A stretch of DNA of 64,000 nucleotides from Brenneria goodwinii (GCF_002291445.1 NZ_CP014137.1:2232001-2296000), one strand, 5' to 3'. Shown: positions 53,091 to 63,080, counted from the first letter of the stretch. A program made the numbers and translations. Notes: a model not told the origin generated them from the letters alone.

Positions 53091-54317
53091 TTAAGCGTGC
53101 GGCATCAGCGCAAAGCTCGGTTCTTTTCCGCCCCAGACGACATCAAGGTAATGCGCAGGATCGGTATCGCCTTCGGTACTGATAAGCAGCACCCTGGCGC
53201 GGTCATTCAGCCCAAGCTGTTCGCGCAGTTCGGCGAGATCGGGCGAACGCATAATCAGCGCCAGCGCCCCGGCCGTCACCGCGCCGGACTCGCCGGAAAT
53301 AATCGGTTTATCGCCGGCGAGCGGATGTCCGAGCAGGCGCATGCCGTGCGCGGCGATATAGTCCGGGCAGGCAAGGAAACTGTGCGAGTAATCACGCAGC
53401 ATGCCCCATCCCAATTGGTTGGCCTCGCCGCACGCCAGCCCCGCCATGATGGTTTGCAACTTTCCGCCGACCGTAACGGCGTCGCCGGACTGCCGTTTGG
53501 CCGAACGATGCAGGCAATCAGCCTGATCGGATTCCACGACGATCACCCGCGGCGCTTTCTCGCCCCATATCTCGGTAAAGACGCCCTGCACCATACCGGC
53601 AAAGGCGCCAACGCCGGCCTGCACCAATACGTGCGTCGGCATGTTGCGCTGCAACCGATCGCAGGCTTCCAACAGCAGCGTGCCATATCCCTGCATAATC
53701 CAGCGCGGCACATCCTCGTAGCCTGGCCACGCCGTATCCTGCAACACCACCCAGCCGTCTTCGACGGCGCGTTGCGCTGTCATTCTCACCGCTTCGTCAT
53801 AATTCATATCGACAATCGACGCCTCTGCGCCTTCACGGCGTATCGCTTCCAGCCGCTGCCGCGACGATCCCCTCGGCATATAAATCACCGCTTTTTGTCC
53901 AAGCTGGCGCGCCATCCATGCCACGCCGCGCCCGTGGTTGCCGTCCGTCGTGGTGGCGAACGTCACCGGAGGAAGACGGCGTTTCACCTCATCGCCGATC
54001 ATCACCGGAAATGGCAGCGTACTTAGCGGCTGCCCCAGCGCGCCGGCGACATACTTCGCCATGGCGAATGAAGCGCCCAACGCCTTGAAAGCGTTCAGGC
54101 CAAACCGCCATGATTCATCTTTGACAAAAATCGAGCCTAACCCCAGGTAATCCGCCAAGTGCGTCAACTCAACCAATGGGGTTTCCTGATAACCGGGAAT
54201 AGTGCGATGAAACTGCCGCGCCTCTTCCAGCGCGTCACGCCGAAAATCGGCGGTACTGGCCGTCGGATGACGGGAAAAGTCGGTATCGTTGATGAAATAC
54301 TGCATTAGTTTCGTCAT
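53091..54317 (-). CDS. dpaL: Diaminopropionate ammonia-lyase
   Basis: This PLP enzyme converts D- or L-2,3-diaminopropionate to pyruvate and two ammonia. The PLP Lys lies in FGLNAFKALG. Asp residues that correspond to the catalytic pair of the E. coli enzyme are in TTTDGNHGRGVAW and LQDTAWPGYED; the phosphate loop is QAGVGAFAGM. About 408 aa from the ATG at 54317. None of the candidate starts (54341 TTG, 54317, 54305) has a good ribosome site, so the exact N-terminus is open. Confidence 0.92.
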   Translation of the reverse strand: MTKLMQYFINDTDFSRHPTASTADFRRDALEEARQFHRTIPGYQETPLVELTHLADYLGLGSIFVKDESWRFGLNAFKALGASFAMAKYVAGALGQPLSTLPFPVMIGDEVKRRLPPVTFATTTDGNHGRGVAWMARQLGQKAVIYMPRGSSRQRLEAIRREGAEASIVDMNYDEAVRMTAQRAVEDGWVVLQDTAWPGYEDVPRWIMQGYGTLLLEACDRLQRNMPTHVLVQAGVGAFAGMVQGVFTEIWGEKAPRVIVVESDQADCLHRSAKRQSGDAVTVGGKLQTIMAGLACGEANQLGWGMLRDYSHSFLACPDYIAAHGMRLLGHPLAGDKPIISGESGAVTAGALALIMRSPDLAELREQLGLNDRARVLLISTEGDTDPAHYLDVVWGGKEPSFALMPHA

Positions 54318-54426
54318 AACGCTGAATAAATCCGTAATCAAGGTGATAAAAAATAGCCAGCAGGCATCGATGGCGGATGTCTATATTCATCCACCGGAGC
54401 GTCGTTCTGGCTGAAATAAAATTCGC

Positions 54427-55170
54427 TTAGTCGGTGTGCCGATAAACCCGGCGAAGGAAATTTCTGGTACGCTCTTGCTCCGGCGCGGTAAACAGCTGTT
54501 CCGGGTGGCCCTGCTCCACCACCACGCCGTGATCCATAAACAGCACCCGGTCTCCCACTTCACGGGCAAACGCCATTTCATGCGTGACGACCAGCATGGT
54601 CATCCCCTCATCGGCCAGCCCCTTCATGACCGACAGCACTTCATCGACCAGCTCTGGGTCAAGCGCGGAGGTCGGCTCGTCGAACAGCATGATTCTGGGG
54701 TTCATCGCCAGCGAACGGGCAATGGCGGCGCGCTGTTGCTGCCCGCCGGAAAGCTCGCGCGGATAGCTATCGATTTTTTGCTTCAACCCAACCCGTTCCA
54801 GTAACTTAACGGCCTGCGTATGAGCCTGGTCGCGCGGCGTCTTTTTAACAATCACCGGCGCCGCCATCACATTTTCCAGCACCGTTTTATGCGGAAAAAG
54901 ATTAAAGCGCTGGAACACCATTCCCACGTTCATCCGCAGATAGCGGAGATCGGCCTTATCATGCACTTCATTATTATCAAAGATGATATTCCCGCTCTGA
55001 ATCGTTTCCAGATGGTTGATGCAGCGTAAAACCGTGCTTTTACCGGAACCGCTTGGGCCGATAATGACCACTTTTTCACCCGGCTTGACCATGAGGTGGA
55101 AATTTTTTAATACCTCCACCTCGCCGAAGCGTTTACAGACGTTGTGCATTTCAAGGATATAACTGCTCAT
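54427..55170 (-). CDS. Polar amino-acid ABC transporter ATPase
   Basis: The GlnQ/ArtP-type ATPase of the amino-acid importer encoded with it. The protein has 247 aa with Walker A GPSGSGKST, signature ELSGGQQQRAAIARSLAM, Walker B IMLFDEPTSALD and the switch His in VVTHEMAFA. The ATG overlaps the permease stop (ATGA). The 109-bp gap to dpaL downstream has no terminator, so dpaL and ygeY may be co-transcribed with it. Confidence 0.95.
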   Translation of the reverse strand: MSSYILEMHNVCKRFGEVEVLKNFHLMVKPGEKVVIIGPSGSGKSTVLRCINHLETIQSGNIIFDNNEVHDKADLRYLRMNVGMVFQRFNLFPHKTVLENVMAAPVIVKKTPRDQAHTQAVKLLERVGLKQKIDSYPRELSGGQQQRAAIARSLAMNPRIMLFDEPTSALDPELVDEVLSVMKGLADEGMTMLVVTHEMAFAREVGDRVLFMDHGVVVEQGHPEQLFTAPEQERTRNFLRRVYRHTD

Positions 55171-55829
55171 GATCTCGCCATCCTTTTTTCCAGCCAGGCA
55201 GCAATCAGCATGAAAAAGGTATTCATGATGAGATAAAGTGCGGCAACCGTGGTATAGACTTCAAATGATCGGAACGTCGCCGAGTTAATGCGGTCAGCGA
55301 CATGAAACAGCTCGGCAATCGTCACCAGTGAAACAATGGACGAGTTTTTCAACGTCATAATGAACTGGTTCACCAACGCGGGAACGCAGAATTTGATGGC
55401 CTGCGGCGCGATGATATGGAACATGGACTGGCCGCCGTTCATGCCCAATGACGCCGCCGCTTCCGATTGCCCCCTATCCACCGACTGTATGCCGCCGCGA
55501 ATAATTTCCGTGATGTAGGCGCCGGCATTCACGCCCAATCCGATAATGCCGGCCTCCATGCTGCCCATCGGCAGGCCGATGGCCGCCAGACCAAAATACA
55601 GAATAAACAACTGCACCAGGAACGGCGTACCGCGTACCACCCAGACATAGAGGAATGCAGGCCAGCGTAATAATGGATTGCGTGATAAACGGCAGAGCGC
55701 ACCGACAATACCTGATGCCATTCCCAGTAGGAGCGCGCAGGCGGAGACCTGTAGCGTTACCACGCAACCATCCAACAGCAGTGGAAACTTACTCAGAACC
55801 ACACCATAGTTAAGATCGATGCTCATCAT
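55167..55829 (-). CDS. Polar amino-acid ABC transporter permease
   Basis: A HisM/GlnP-type permease of 220 aa with about five TM helices. The hallmark motifs VWVVRGTPFLVQLFIL and the EAA-type loop EAAASLGMNGGQSMFHIIAPQA are both present. Only one permease gene is encoded, so it probably works as a homodimer. It lies 16 bp after the binding-protein gene. Confidence 0.94.
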   Translation of the reverse strand: MMSIDLNYGVVLSKFPLLLDGCVVTLQVSACALLLGMASGIVGALCRLSRNPLLRWPAFLYVWVVRGTPFLVQLFILYFGLAAIGLPMGSMEAGIIGLGVNAGAYITEIIRGGIQSVDRGQSEAAASLGMNGGQSMFHIIAPQAIKFCVPALVNQFIMTLKNSSIVSLVTIAELFHVADRINSATFRSFEVYTTVAALYLIMNTFFMLIAAWLEKRMARS

Positions 55830-55845
55830 TTAAACCGCCTTATGA

Positions 55846-56625
55846 TTACTTACCGATGATCCATTTGTTGTATAGCGCGTCCAGCTCGCCACTTGCCCGC
55901 ATTTCATTGATGACGCTATTCACCAGTGAAACCAACTGCGTATCCCCCTTCTTGACGGCAATGCCCAGAGAGGCCTCCGTGAATGATTTGCCGACGACTT
56001 TGACATTGTCGAAAACCTTATTCAGCTCCATTTGATTCAGCAGATCGTTAATACCGGCGTCAATCCGCCCGGAGGTTAAATCCAGCGTTTGGGCGCTGGT
56101 GTCCTGATAGGCTTTAATGGTAAACGGCGTGGTTTCGCTCAGTTTTCGAGCCACCTGCTCACTGGTTGCGCCCGCTTTGGCTCCGACGGTCAGCCCTTTC
56201 AGATCTTCGGGACCGGCGATGGCGTTGTTGCTTTTCTTCACCACCAGCACCATACCGGTTTTTAAATAGGGTTCAGAAAAATCGACCACCTTCTTACGTT
56301 CATCGTTGATATACATGGCGGCGATGACAATATCCGCATGACCGCTTTGCACCGACGGAATCAGCGAGGTAAATTGCATATCGTTGACTTTCAGTTTCAC
56401 CCCTAATTTTTCGGCGATCTTTTGGGCGATATCAATGTCATATCCCACCATCTTATTATTATCGTCATAATATTCGAACGGGCGATAATTACCGGTCGCG
56501 ACGATCAATTCGCCCCGTGCCTTTATTTTAGCGATAGCGGAATCATCGGCCTGCGTTACCGTGCTCATACCGACGCTCAGCAGGATAGTTACGGCACAAA
56601 AACATTTTTTAAAAAACATATTCAT
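55846..56625 (-). CDS. Polar amino-acid ABC substrate-binding protein
   Basis: A family 3 periplasmic binding protein of 259 aa. The signal peptide is cleaved after TQA, and the mature part opens DDSAIAKIKARGELIVATGN. Ligand-site blocks include RPFEYYDDNNKMVGYDIDIA and DIVIAAMYINDERKKVVDFSEPY. The substrate is presumably an amino acid or derivative handled by the enzymes encoded alongside. The 117-bp gap upstream contains a CTGAT/ATCAG hairpin and an ACCCA/TGGGT stem, so expression may differ from the hydrolase gene. Confidence 0.93.
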   Translation of the reverse strand: MNMFFKKCFCAVTILLSVGMSTVTQADDSAIAKIKARGELIVATGNYRPFEYYDDNNKMVGYDIDIAQKIAEKLGVKLKVNDMQFTSLIPSVQSGHADIVIAAMYINDERKKVVDFSEPYLKTGMVLVVKKSNNAIAGPEDLKGLTVGAKAGATSEQVARKLSETTPFTIKAYQDTSAQTLDLTSGRIDAGINDLLNQMELNKVFDNVKVVGKSFTEASLGIAVKKGDTQLVSLVNSVINEMRASGELDALYNKWIIGK

Positions 56626-56742
56626 GATTTACCTCGTTAGTAACAAGCAATAAAGCCCCTGGTGCTGATAAAATCATCAGTCATTTATTTAATAAAATGG
56701 TTGGACATACCCAATAAACGATGGGTTTAATTAATTATCATT

Positions 56743-57702
56743 TTAACCACGAAAAATACGGCGTTGGCCATTGGCGTCAAGCGTCTCTCCTTTATATTGC
56801 GTAATAGGACCATAAGCAGCGGGCTGCCGGTGAATATCAAAATTAAATGTCGTCTTTTTATATTTCTGGCAAAAATCCAAATCACAATGCGCAATAGCGA
56901 CTTCATCATGTTTGCTAATGCAGGAAGCGACTATCTCCCCCGATGGCGCGATAATGCAGCTTCCGCCGATCTGTTCTATCCCCTCTTCACAGCCGGCTTT
57001 GGCCACCCCGACCACCCAGGTTCCATTCTGGTAGGCGCCGGCCTGTAAAGACAGCTGGTTGTGAAACAGCGATAAATCATCATGTTCCGGCGCGGGCGCG
57101 TTATGTACCGGGGTGTTATAGCCGATCAGCACCATCTCCACTCCCTGTAATCCCATGACCCGATAGGTTTCGGCCCAGCGCCGGTCGTTACAAATCGCCA
57201 TGCCGAAGACGCCGCCAAACGCCGGATAGACATCAAAACGGTTTCCCGGCTCAAAATAACGTTTTTCCAGATGCTGGAATGCCCGCCAGGGTTCATTCTC
57301 CCGGTGGCCGGGTAAATGAACCTTATGATATTTGCCAATAATCTCGCCGGTCTTATCCACCAGAATAGAGGTGTTGTAATGTTTGACCTCGCCGTCTTCG
57401 CGCGCTAATTCCGCATAACCGAGATAAAAGCCTATTTTCATCGACTTGGCCAAATCAAACAGCGGCTGCGTCGCCGGATTCGGCATGGCGGTTTCAAACC
57501 ACTCATCAATAGTATTCTGGTCTTCAATATACCAACGGGGAAAAAACGTGGTTAACGCCAATTCGGGATAAACAATAATATCCGCGCCAAGACTTTTGGC
57601 TTCCCGCATCATTTCCATCAGCCGAGCGACGACATCTTGTCGGCTATCTGCTCTATTAACCGGCCCTAATTGACCCATAGCCACATTGACATAGCGGGGC
57701 AT
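56743..57702 (-). CDS. N-carbamoyl-D-amino-acid hydrolase (nitrilase family)
   Basis: The protein has 319 aa, close along its length to Agrobacterium D-carbamoylase. The catalytic triad is complete: Glu47 (YPELALTTFFPRW), Lys127 (GKYHKVHLPGH) and Cys171 (MAICNDRRWAETYRVMG). The family removes the carbamoyl group from N-carbamoyl amino acids as CO2 and ammonia. In this cluster, a carbamoylated diamino acid feeding diaminopropionate ammonia-lyase is a reasonable guess. It lies 18 bp after the RpiR gene. Confidence 0.9.
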   Translation of the reverse strand: MPRYVNVAMGQLGPVNRADSRQDVVARLMEMMREAKSLGADIIVYPELALTTFFPRWYIEDQNTIDEWFETAMPNPATQPLFDLAKSMKIGFYLGYAELAREDGEVKHYNTSILVDKTGEIIGKYHKVHLPGHRENEPWRAFQHLEKRYFEPGNRFDVYPAFGGVFGMAICNDRRWAETYRVMGLQGVEMVLIGYNTPVHNAPAPEHDDLSLFHNQLSLQAGAYQNGTWVVGVAKAGCEEGIEQIGGSCIIAPSGEIVASCISKHDEVAIAHCDLDFCQKYKKTTFNFDIHRQPAAYGPITQYKGETLDANGQRRIFRG

Positions 57703-57720
57703 AATCTACTCTCCTGTATT

Positions 57721-58626
57721 TCAAACCTGTTCATCATTGCTAATAAATAAATCACCGGTCATTTGATGTATTTTCTCAATCTCTTTCATTCTCTCGCGCG
57801 CTTTTTGCGGATGTTGTAATGCCAGCTCGCCCGCCAGAAAATTAATCATGCTGATACTGACCGAATAAGAATCAAAAATGGTTCGGCTGGCCGTATTACA
57901 GGCCAATACCACATCCACTTGCGCATTCAGTGAAGAAATCAGGCTTTCGCATAAACAGATAATTTTGATGTTTTTACTTCTGGCGACTTTAACAATTTTA
58001 TCCAGCATGTTGACTCGTCTGGGGAAATCCACCACCAGCATGACATCGTCTTCGTGCAAATCGGCCAGATTATCGACAAAGCGCCCGGCGCTATCGTTGA
58101 CCAACCGGACGTCACGACAAATATTGGAAAATATCGACAGCGCATAATAAGCCGAGATATAGCTGTTTCTGAATCCGGTGATCCAGATACGCCGCGCGCC
58201 GCCCAGCAGTTTGACCGCATTCGCCAGGTTATCGGCGAAGACATTATCCAGGGCGTTATCCAGGTTGTGCTTATCCGTTTCAACGTGAGCCACCAGACGA
58301 TCGTAGGTGTTCTCGACCCCCGGCGCCGTATTCTCAAGATGGGTCAACGGTGATTTGCCGGTGACCATCGCGGGACGAAACGTACTGCGAAAATGATTAA
58401 AATCGGTAAAGCCAAGATGACGAAAACAGCGTGCCGCCGTCGATTTCGACACCCCAGCCAGCTTGGCGAGTTCAGTTGCGCTATAGCTGGCCAGGTTATG
58501 CTGATAGCGCAGCAGAACCTTAACGAATTTTCTCTCAGCCGGAGAGAGCATCGGATGAATTTGGCGGATTAAATCCTGTAACTCACCGATCGCTTCTACA
58601 GAATTATTGTCTGGATAGCCGATCAT
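57721..58626 (-). CDS. RpiR-family transcriptional regulator (HTH plus SIS)
   Basis: The protein has 301 aa. The N-terminal HTH_6 domain (about 20-95; YSATELAKLAGVSKSTAARCFRHLGF) binds DNA. The C-terminal SIS domain (about 130-260; RIWITGFRNSYISAYYAL) normally binds phosphosugars but is also found in regulators of amino-acid and amine use. It is the first gene of the hydrolase-transporter-lyase unit and likely controls it. I found no clear repeated operator for it. Confidence 0.9.
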   Translation of the reverse strand: MIGYPDNNSVEAIGELQDLIRQIHPMLSPAERKFVKVLLRYQHNLASYSATELAKLAGVSKSTAARCFRHLGFTDFNHFRSTFRPAMVTGKSPLTHLENTAPGVENTYDRLVAHVETDKHNLDNALDNVFADNLANAVKLLGGARRIWITGFRNSYISAYYALSIFSNICRDVRLVNDSAGRFVDNLADLHEDDVMLVVDFPRRVNMLDKIVKVARSKNIKIICLCESLISSLNAQVDVVLACNTASRTIFDSYSVSISMINFLAGELALQHPQKARERMKEIEKIHQMTGDLFISNDEQV

Positions 58627-59057
58627 GCTGTTTTCCTTTCTGGCACTATTGTTTCTTTAAAAAATAACTCATGAAACGCATGAACCATAAAAAGCAATTA
58701 GCAGGCCAGTTATAAAAATAAATTTATAATTATTTAATAAATATGAATTTTATTTTTTAACTTTGCTTAAAGATGGGATATTTGCGATCGTTTCGCCCCA
58801 ATATGATGCATGACATGCACCACAATGTAACGAAGACCGTCCCTTTCAGAGAGATGAAACCGCGGTGCGATGCCCTTGCCCGTTTCAGCGATGAACCGGC
58901 TCGCGAAAAGATTTTTGCACCGAAGGGAAAACAAATCAGGCGATGTCGCGTTCCCGGAGTCGATGGCAACCGCAACGTCTGCGCTGATTAATGTGAACGA
59001 CCGGCAGGTAAAACCCTACCGGCCAACGAGGCCAACGCCGCTAAAATCCGTTGCGTA
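58627..59057. other. Promoter region of the RpiR gene, otherwise empty
   Basis: About 430 bp. The part near the RpiR gene (58627-58760) is AT-rich and should hold its promoter; ATGAAACGCATGAA at about 58671-58684 is a short direct repeat. The rest is GC-balanced with only short unsupported frames. A hairpin (CCGG-AGG/CCT-CCGG) at about 59000-59023 may end the convergent transcript of the M20D gene at 59058. Confidence 0.45.
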
Positions 59058-60161
59058 CTAGCCCAATATTTTCGCTACGCACGTTTTAAACACGCTGACG
59101 CCGATGTTGAGCGCGTCGAGATCGAAACGCATGTCGGGATGATGCAAGCCCGGCGTCAGGTTGGCGCCTAATCCCCAGAATCCGGCTTTAATGGCCGGAC
59201 GCTGAATCGGGTAGTGGAAAAAGTCCTCGCTCCCCGGCGTGGTTTTCGGCCCGGTCAGCCCGTCTTTGCCCAGCACCTCGGTAATGGCTTCCGCAATCAG
59301 GGCGGTCATCTCATCATCGACCTCCGCGGCGGGCATTTCCGTTAAAATACGCACCTGCGCGGTGGCGCCCAGCGCCTCTACGCTGCGGGTAATGGCCTGA
59401 ATAACCTTGGCTTTCAACGCATCCATCGGTTCATTGTATTGCGAGCGCAGATCCCAGCACACCACGGCTTTATCAGGAATAGAGTTGGTCACGCCGGCAT
59501 CGCAAAGAAAACGGGTCGCTTTTGCGCTGTAGTTCAGATTCGGCGCCAGATGAATGGCATTGACCGCCTGTACCGCGCTGGCCGCCGCATCCAAGGCATT
59601 AATGCCCAGATGAGGACGGGCCGCGTGGGCCGGGACGCCGGTAATCGTGGCTTCAAGCGTGGTGTTGGCCGAATACAGCATGGCCGGCACCGCCAACCCC
59701 AGCGGGCACTCTTCCTGCGGACGAAGATGAAACCCGATCAGCATATCGACATCGTCAATGGCGCCGCCTGCCACCATCGCCAGCGCGCCTTTTCCCAACT
59801 CTTCCGCCGGCTGAAAAATGATCTTCAAGCGCCCTTTTTTAACCAGCCCTTCTTTTATTACTTCCTGCGCCGTGCTCATCACCACCGACGAATGCCCGTC
59901 GTGTCCGCAGGTATGGCGGGCAACCCGCTCGCCGTCAATAATGTGTCCGAGGGCATCCATATCGGCGCGTAGCGCCAGCACCGGCCCGGGCCGGCCGCTA
60001 TCCAGCTCGGCGACAATGCCGGTGGTGCCATTCAGATTGCGGGTAACCTGATAACCGGCCGCTTCCATTACCCCGGCGATATACGCCGACGTTTTAAACT
60101 CCTGAAATCCTAATTCGGGAATCTGATGCAAATAACGGTAATGCTCCAGCGTATTACTCAT
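59058..60161 (-). CDS. M20D amidohydrolase (HipO/AbgB type)
   Basis: A metal-dependent aminoacylase or carboxypeptidase-like hydrolase. I chose the ATG at 60161 (MSNTLEHYRYLHQIPELGF) with GGGGAG upstream; the frame runs 40 codons further up without family likeness. The product is 367 aa. Metal and catalytic residues are clear: TCGHDGHSSV, QPAEELGKGA and LHHPDMRFD. Members release amino acids from N-acyl forms such as hippurate or acetyl amino acids. It is probably linked to the second catabolic cluster. Confidence 0.9.
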   Translation of the reverse strand: MSNTLEHYRYLHQIPELGFQEFKTSAYIAGVMEAAGYQVTRNLNGTTGIVAELDSGRPGPVLALRADMDALGHIIDGERVARHTCGHDGHSSVVMSTAQEVIKEGLVKKGRLKIIFQPAEELGKGALAMVAGGAIDDVDMLIGFHLRPQEECPLGLAVPAMLYSANTTLEATITGVPAHAARPHLGINALDAAASAVQAVNAIHLAPNLNYSAKATRFLCDAGVTNSIPDKAVVCWDLRSQYNEPMDALKAKVIQAITRSVEALGATAQVRILTEMPAAEVDDEMTALIAEAITEVLGKDGLTGPKTTPGSEDFFHYPIQRPAIKAGFWGLGANLTPGLHHPDMRFDLDALNIGVSVFKTCVAKILG

Positions 60162-60354
60162 GCCCTGCTCCCCAGTGAAAACAAAAAACATCAAGTTATC
60201 GCATTCAAGATACAAGCCAACATGAGCAACGACCAATATCTTTTCTGTAAGGCCGACCGCTCCCGTTTGAATCATCCGCAATTAGCTGAATAACTCATCA
60301 ATCGCATTTCCACTTTTATCAAAAGCCGAGTATATCTTTACCTGTCGTGATGAT

Positions 60355-62877
60355 TCAGACATCCCGTTCCTCTTTTTTCAAAATGGCTTTCACACTATCA
60401 ACGTAAAGCTGGTTTTGCTTATCCGTTTCCCCGCTGGCAGAGGTGATCAACGTGCTGTTTCCCGACTCACCGCTCAGCACCACCGGCTGCCCCGGCACCG
60501 GGTCATCCGAACCGATCCACACCATTTTCGGCTGGAGTTCATAATCCCCTTGTTGGTACTGATTAAACACTTGGCTGGCGCTTTGCCCATTGAATTTCTG
60601 CCATACCGCCGCCCGCTGGATGATTTTGTCCGGCGCGCCGCTTTCCACTTCGCCATTCCCAATTCGCAAATAGCCGCCGCCGCTGCTCAGGATGATTTCT
60701 TTCTTCGCGCTGATGATTATTCGGCCTTCGCTGCTTCTTATCTGCACATCTTTCAACGCATCTAACGCCATTTCGTCTCCCTGCGCCTGTAACTCCACTT
60801 TGCCTCTGGATGCAAACAGCTTCATGCCCGCTTTCTGCGCATACAGGCTTATCCGTTCTCCCGCAGCCACGGTAAACCGCTTCAATGCGCTGAAATCCGT
60901 ATTCTCGCCGCTGGTGGCCGTCAGATTCTCACCCGCCGACAGTTGCACGCTTTTCGGCGTTATCTGCGCGATGCCCGCAGGAGCCGACAGCAATAAAGCC
61001 GCCTGTTTTAACTCTTCCAAACTTTCCGTCAACAGCGTCTTTTGCCGTTCCACATCCGCCAGTTCCGCTTGCGCCGTTTCCGCCGCCGCACGCAACGATT
61101 CAGCCAAATGCAGCGCCTGCTCCAACTGCGCTATCGCTTCCTGCATATCCAACTGTTCGGAACCGGCGCGCTCCCGCCTCTCCGCGCTGATGAAAATCCC
61201 TTTCCCCGCCCGTATCGCCCCCCACTGGTCGGTGCGCAGCTCAAACCCTTCCCCCCGCTGCTCGCGGCTGCCGTCCACCAGATGCCCCAGGTTCAACTGC
61301 GACTTGCCGCCGTACTCGGTCGACAGCTTGATATGCTCTTTGCCCCGCTCGTCTTCCATCCGCAGCTTGTTGTTGGCCGGCGTGCGGATAACGTTGCGTT
61401 TGTTGTTCGCCTGCGTCACATGGTCCGGGTGCCGTGAGTCATGCAGCGCATAGGCGATATACGGCCGGTCCGGGTTGCCCTCTTCAAACGTTATCGCCAC
61501 CTCCGTTCCCGCCAGCAGCGGCAGGTGCATGCCGTAGGTGTCGCCGCTGTAGGGTTTGGCGAGACGCACCCACAGGCTTTCGTAGCCCGTCTTCCAGTTA
61601 TCCAGGTCGAAGTCGAACTTCACCCGGTAACGCCCCATCTTGTCCAGATGCGCGTATGTGTCGCCCGCGGTAATACTCGTTACCCGCGCTGGCAGCGTCC
61701 CCGCTATCCTCGGTCGCGCTTCTGGCTTCGGGCGGAATCCCACCGTCTCGCTGTAGGGAATGCCGGTAAATTTCAGCGTATAGCTGCTGTCGCGCCGCGC
61801 GCCGGCGCTGATAGTAGTGATGACTATCCCTTTGGCGAATATCGCCGGCACGCTACCCGCGATTTCCAGCATCTGTCCCGGTGCCAGCGTTGAGGCATTG
61901 CTCTTCCCGCTCAGTTGATGCTGATTATTCAGCAGCCGTTCGTGGCGCAGCCGCGCGTAGAAATCTCCCCCTTCCGCCGTCTCGCCGCCCGACTCACCGC
62001 TTTCGCCACCCAGCGTCAGGTAGTTGTCGCCGTAACGGTACACCTGTCCGTAAGTGCTCTCCCCGCCGCCGCTCACCTCTGCTTCGGTCTGCAGGCCGTC
62101 TCCCGCCTGGCGGTAGTTGTAATCCTTCACCCGCACCGACTGGCTGACCACCTGATGCGCCGAGCTCAGCCCCCATACCGACTCCACCCCGTTGTCGTTC
62201 ATTCCCGACGGACTGCGCAGCGGCAGGCTCACGTCAAACTGGTAGAACTGCTGGTCGTCGGCGAACACCACCACTTCCCTTTTCAGCCGCGCGTCCATCT
62301 CGAAGCGATACCAGATGCCCACATCCGCCAGCAGCCGGTCGATAAACGCCCGGTCGCTCTCCTGCCACTGCATCACCTGCTCACGCGGCGGGTAGCTGTT
62401 GCGCAGGCGGAACTCGAACTGCCAGCCTTCGAACTGATGCTGCCGGCGCAATATCTGCTCGACTATCTCCGGCACCGACTGGTTCTGGTATATCGCCGGC
62501 CGCCCGGCATTGGCTAGCAACGCCAGCCGCGGCTCCAGCGTCAGCTGATAGCGCACCTCGTCCGCCGACGCCGACAGCCGCTGAAACTGCGTCACCACCC
62601 CGTGCACCGCCCGCGCCGAGGCCGCAGGCAGCGCCACATCGCCGAGCGTGACGCCCGGCGCATTGAAGGTAAAGGTGACGTCCTGCAACAGCATCTCGCC
62701 GGGGGCGATATCGCTGCCGCTGGTAAAGGTTATCTGGTAGCAATAGGTCTGGCTCAGCCCCTCGGTGGCGCTAAAGGACTCCACGTCCAGGTCGCTTCGA
62801 CCGGAAACAGACAGTTGATAACGGTTCAGCGTGCTGGTGAGGCGGCTGGCGAGTTCGGATACGGACAGCATGTTCAT
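60355..62877 (-). CDS. vgrG: VgrG, type VI secretion spike protein
   Basis: VgrG trimers form the needle tip of the type VI secretion system. The protein has 840 aa with gp27-like and gp5/OB-fold regions (PYSGDTYGMHLPLLAGTEVAITFEEGNPDRPYI-type core, about 440-480), a coiled coil (about 575-620) inside a DUF2345 region, then a C-terminal extension. The last ~70 residues (WIGSDDPVPGQPVVLSGESG, then SASGETDKQNQ) look like the small beta domain that binds effectors in many VgrGs. No toxin domain is visible. The effector may lie beyond the window. Confidence 0.93.
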   Translation of the reverse strand: MNMLSVSELASRLTSTLNRYQLSVSGRSDLDVESFSATEGLSQTYCYQITFTSGSDIAPGEMLLQDVTFTFNAPGVTLGDVALPAASARAVHGVVTQFQRLSASADEVRYQLTLEPRLALLANAGRPAIYQNQSVPEIVEQILRRQHQFEGWQFEFRLRNSYPPREQVMQWQESDRAFIDRLLADVGIWYRFEMDARLKREVVVFADDQQFYQFDVSLPLRSPSGMNDNGVESVWGLSSAHQVVSQSVRVKDYNYRQAGDGLQTEAEVSGGGESTYGQVYRYGDNYLTLGGESGESGGETAEGGDFYARLRHERLLNNQHQLSGKSNASTLAPGQMLEIAGSVPAIFAKGIVITTISAGARRDSSYTLKFTGIPYSETVGFRPKPEARPRIAGTLPARVTSITAGDTYAHLDKMGRYRVKFDFDLDNWKTGYESLWVRLAKPYSGDTYGMHLPLLAGTEVAITFEEGNPDRPYIAYALHDSRHPDHVTQANNKRNVIRTPANNKLRMEDERGKEHIKLSTEYGGKSQLNLGHLVDGSREQRGEGFELRTDQWGAIRAGKGIFISAERRERAGSEQLDMQEAIAQLEQALHLAESLRAAAETAQAELADVERQKTLLTESLEELKQAALLLSAPAGIAQITPKSVQLSAGENLTATSGENTDFSALKRFTVAAGERISLYAQKAGMKLFASRGKVELQAQGDEMALDALKDVQIRSSEGRIIISAKKEIILSSGGGYLRIGNGEVESGAPDKIIQRAAVWQKFNGQSASQVFNQYQQGDYELQPKMVWIGSDDPVPGQPVVLSGESGNSTLITSASGETDKQNQLYVDSVKAILKKEERDV

Positions 62878-63080
62878 ACCTCTTCTTATTTCATTGGATA
62901 TCGGTATTATTAATCCACAGAGATATTACCCCGTAGTTCTGGAGATAAAGAAAACCATATTTCACCTGCGGATTTAACGAATTAATAAACTTAGCTTTAT
63001 TTAAAAAATATCTTTACTAGGCAATTATCATGATAAAATAAAAACATATTTACCCCATTTCACATATAAAAATGAGTTAC

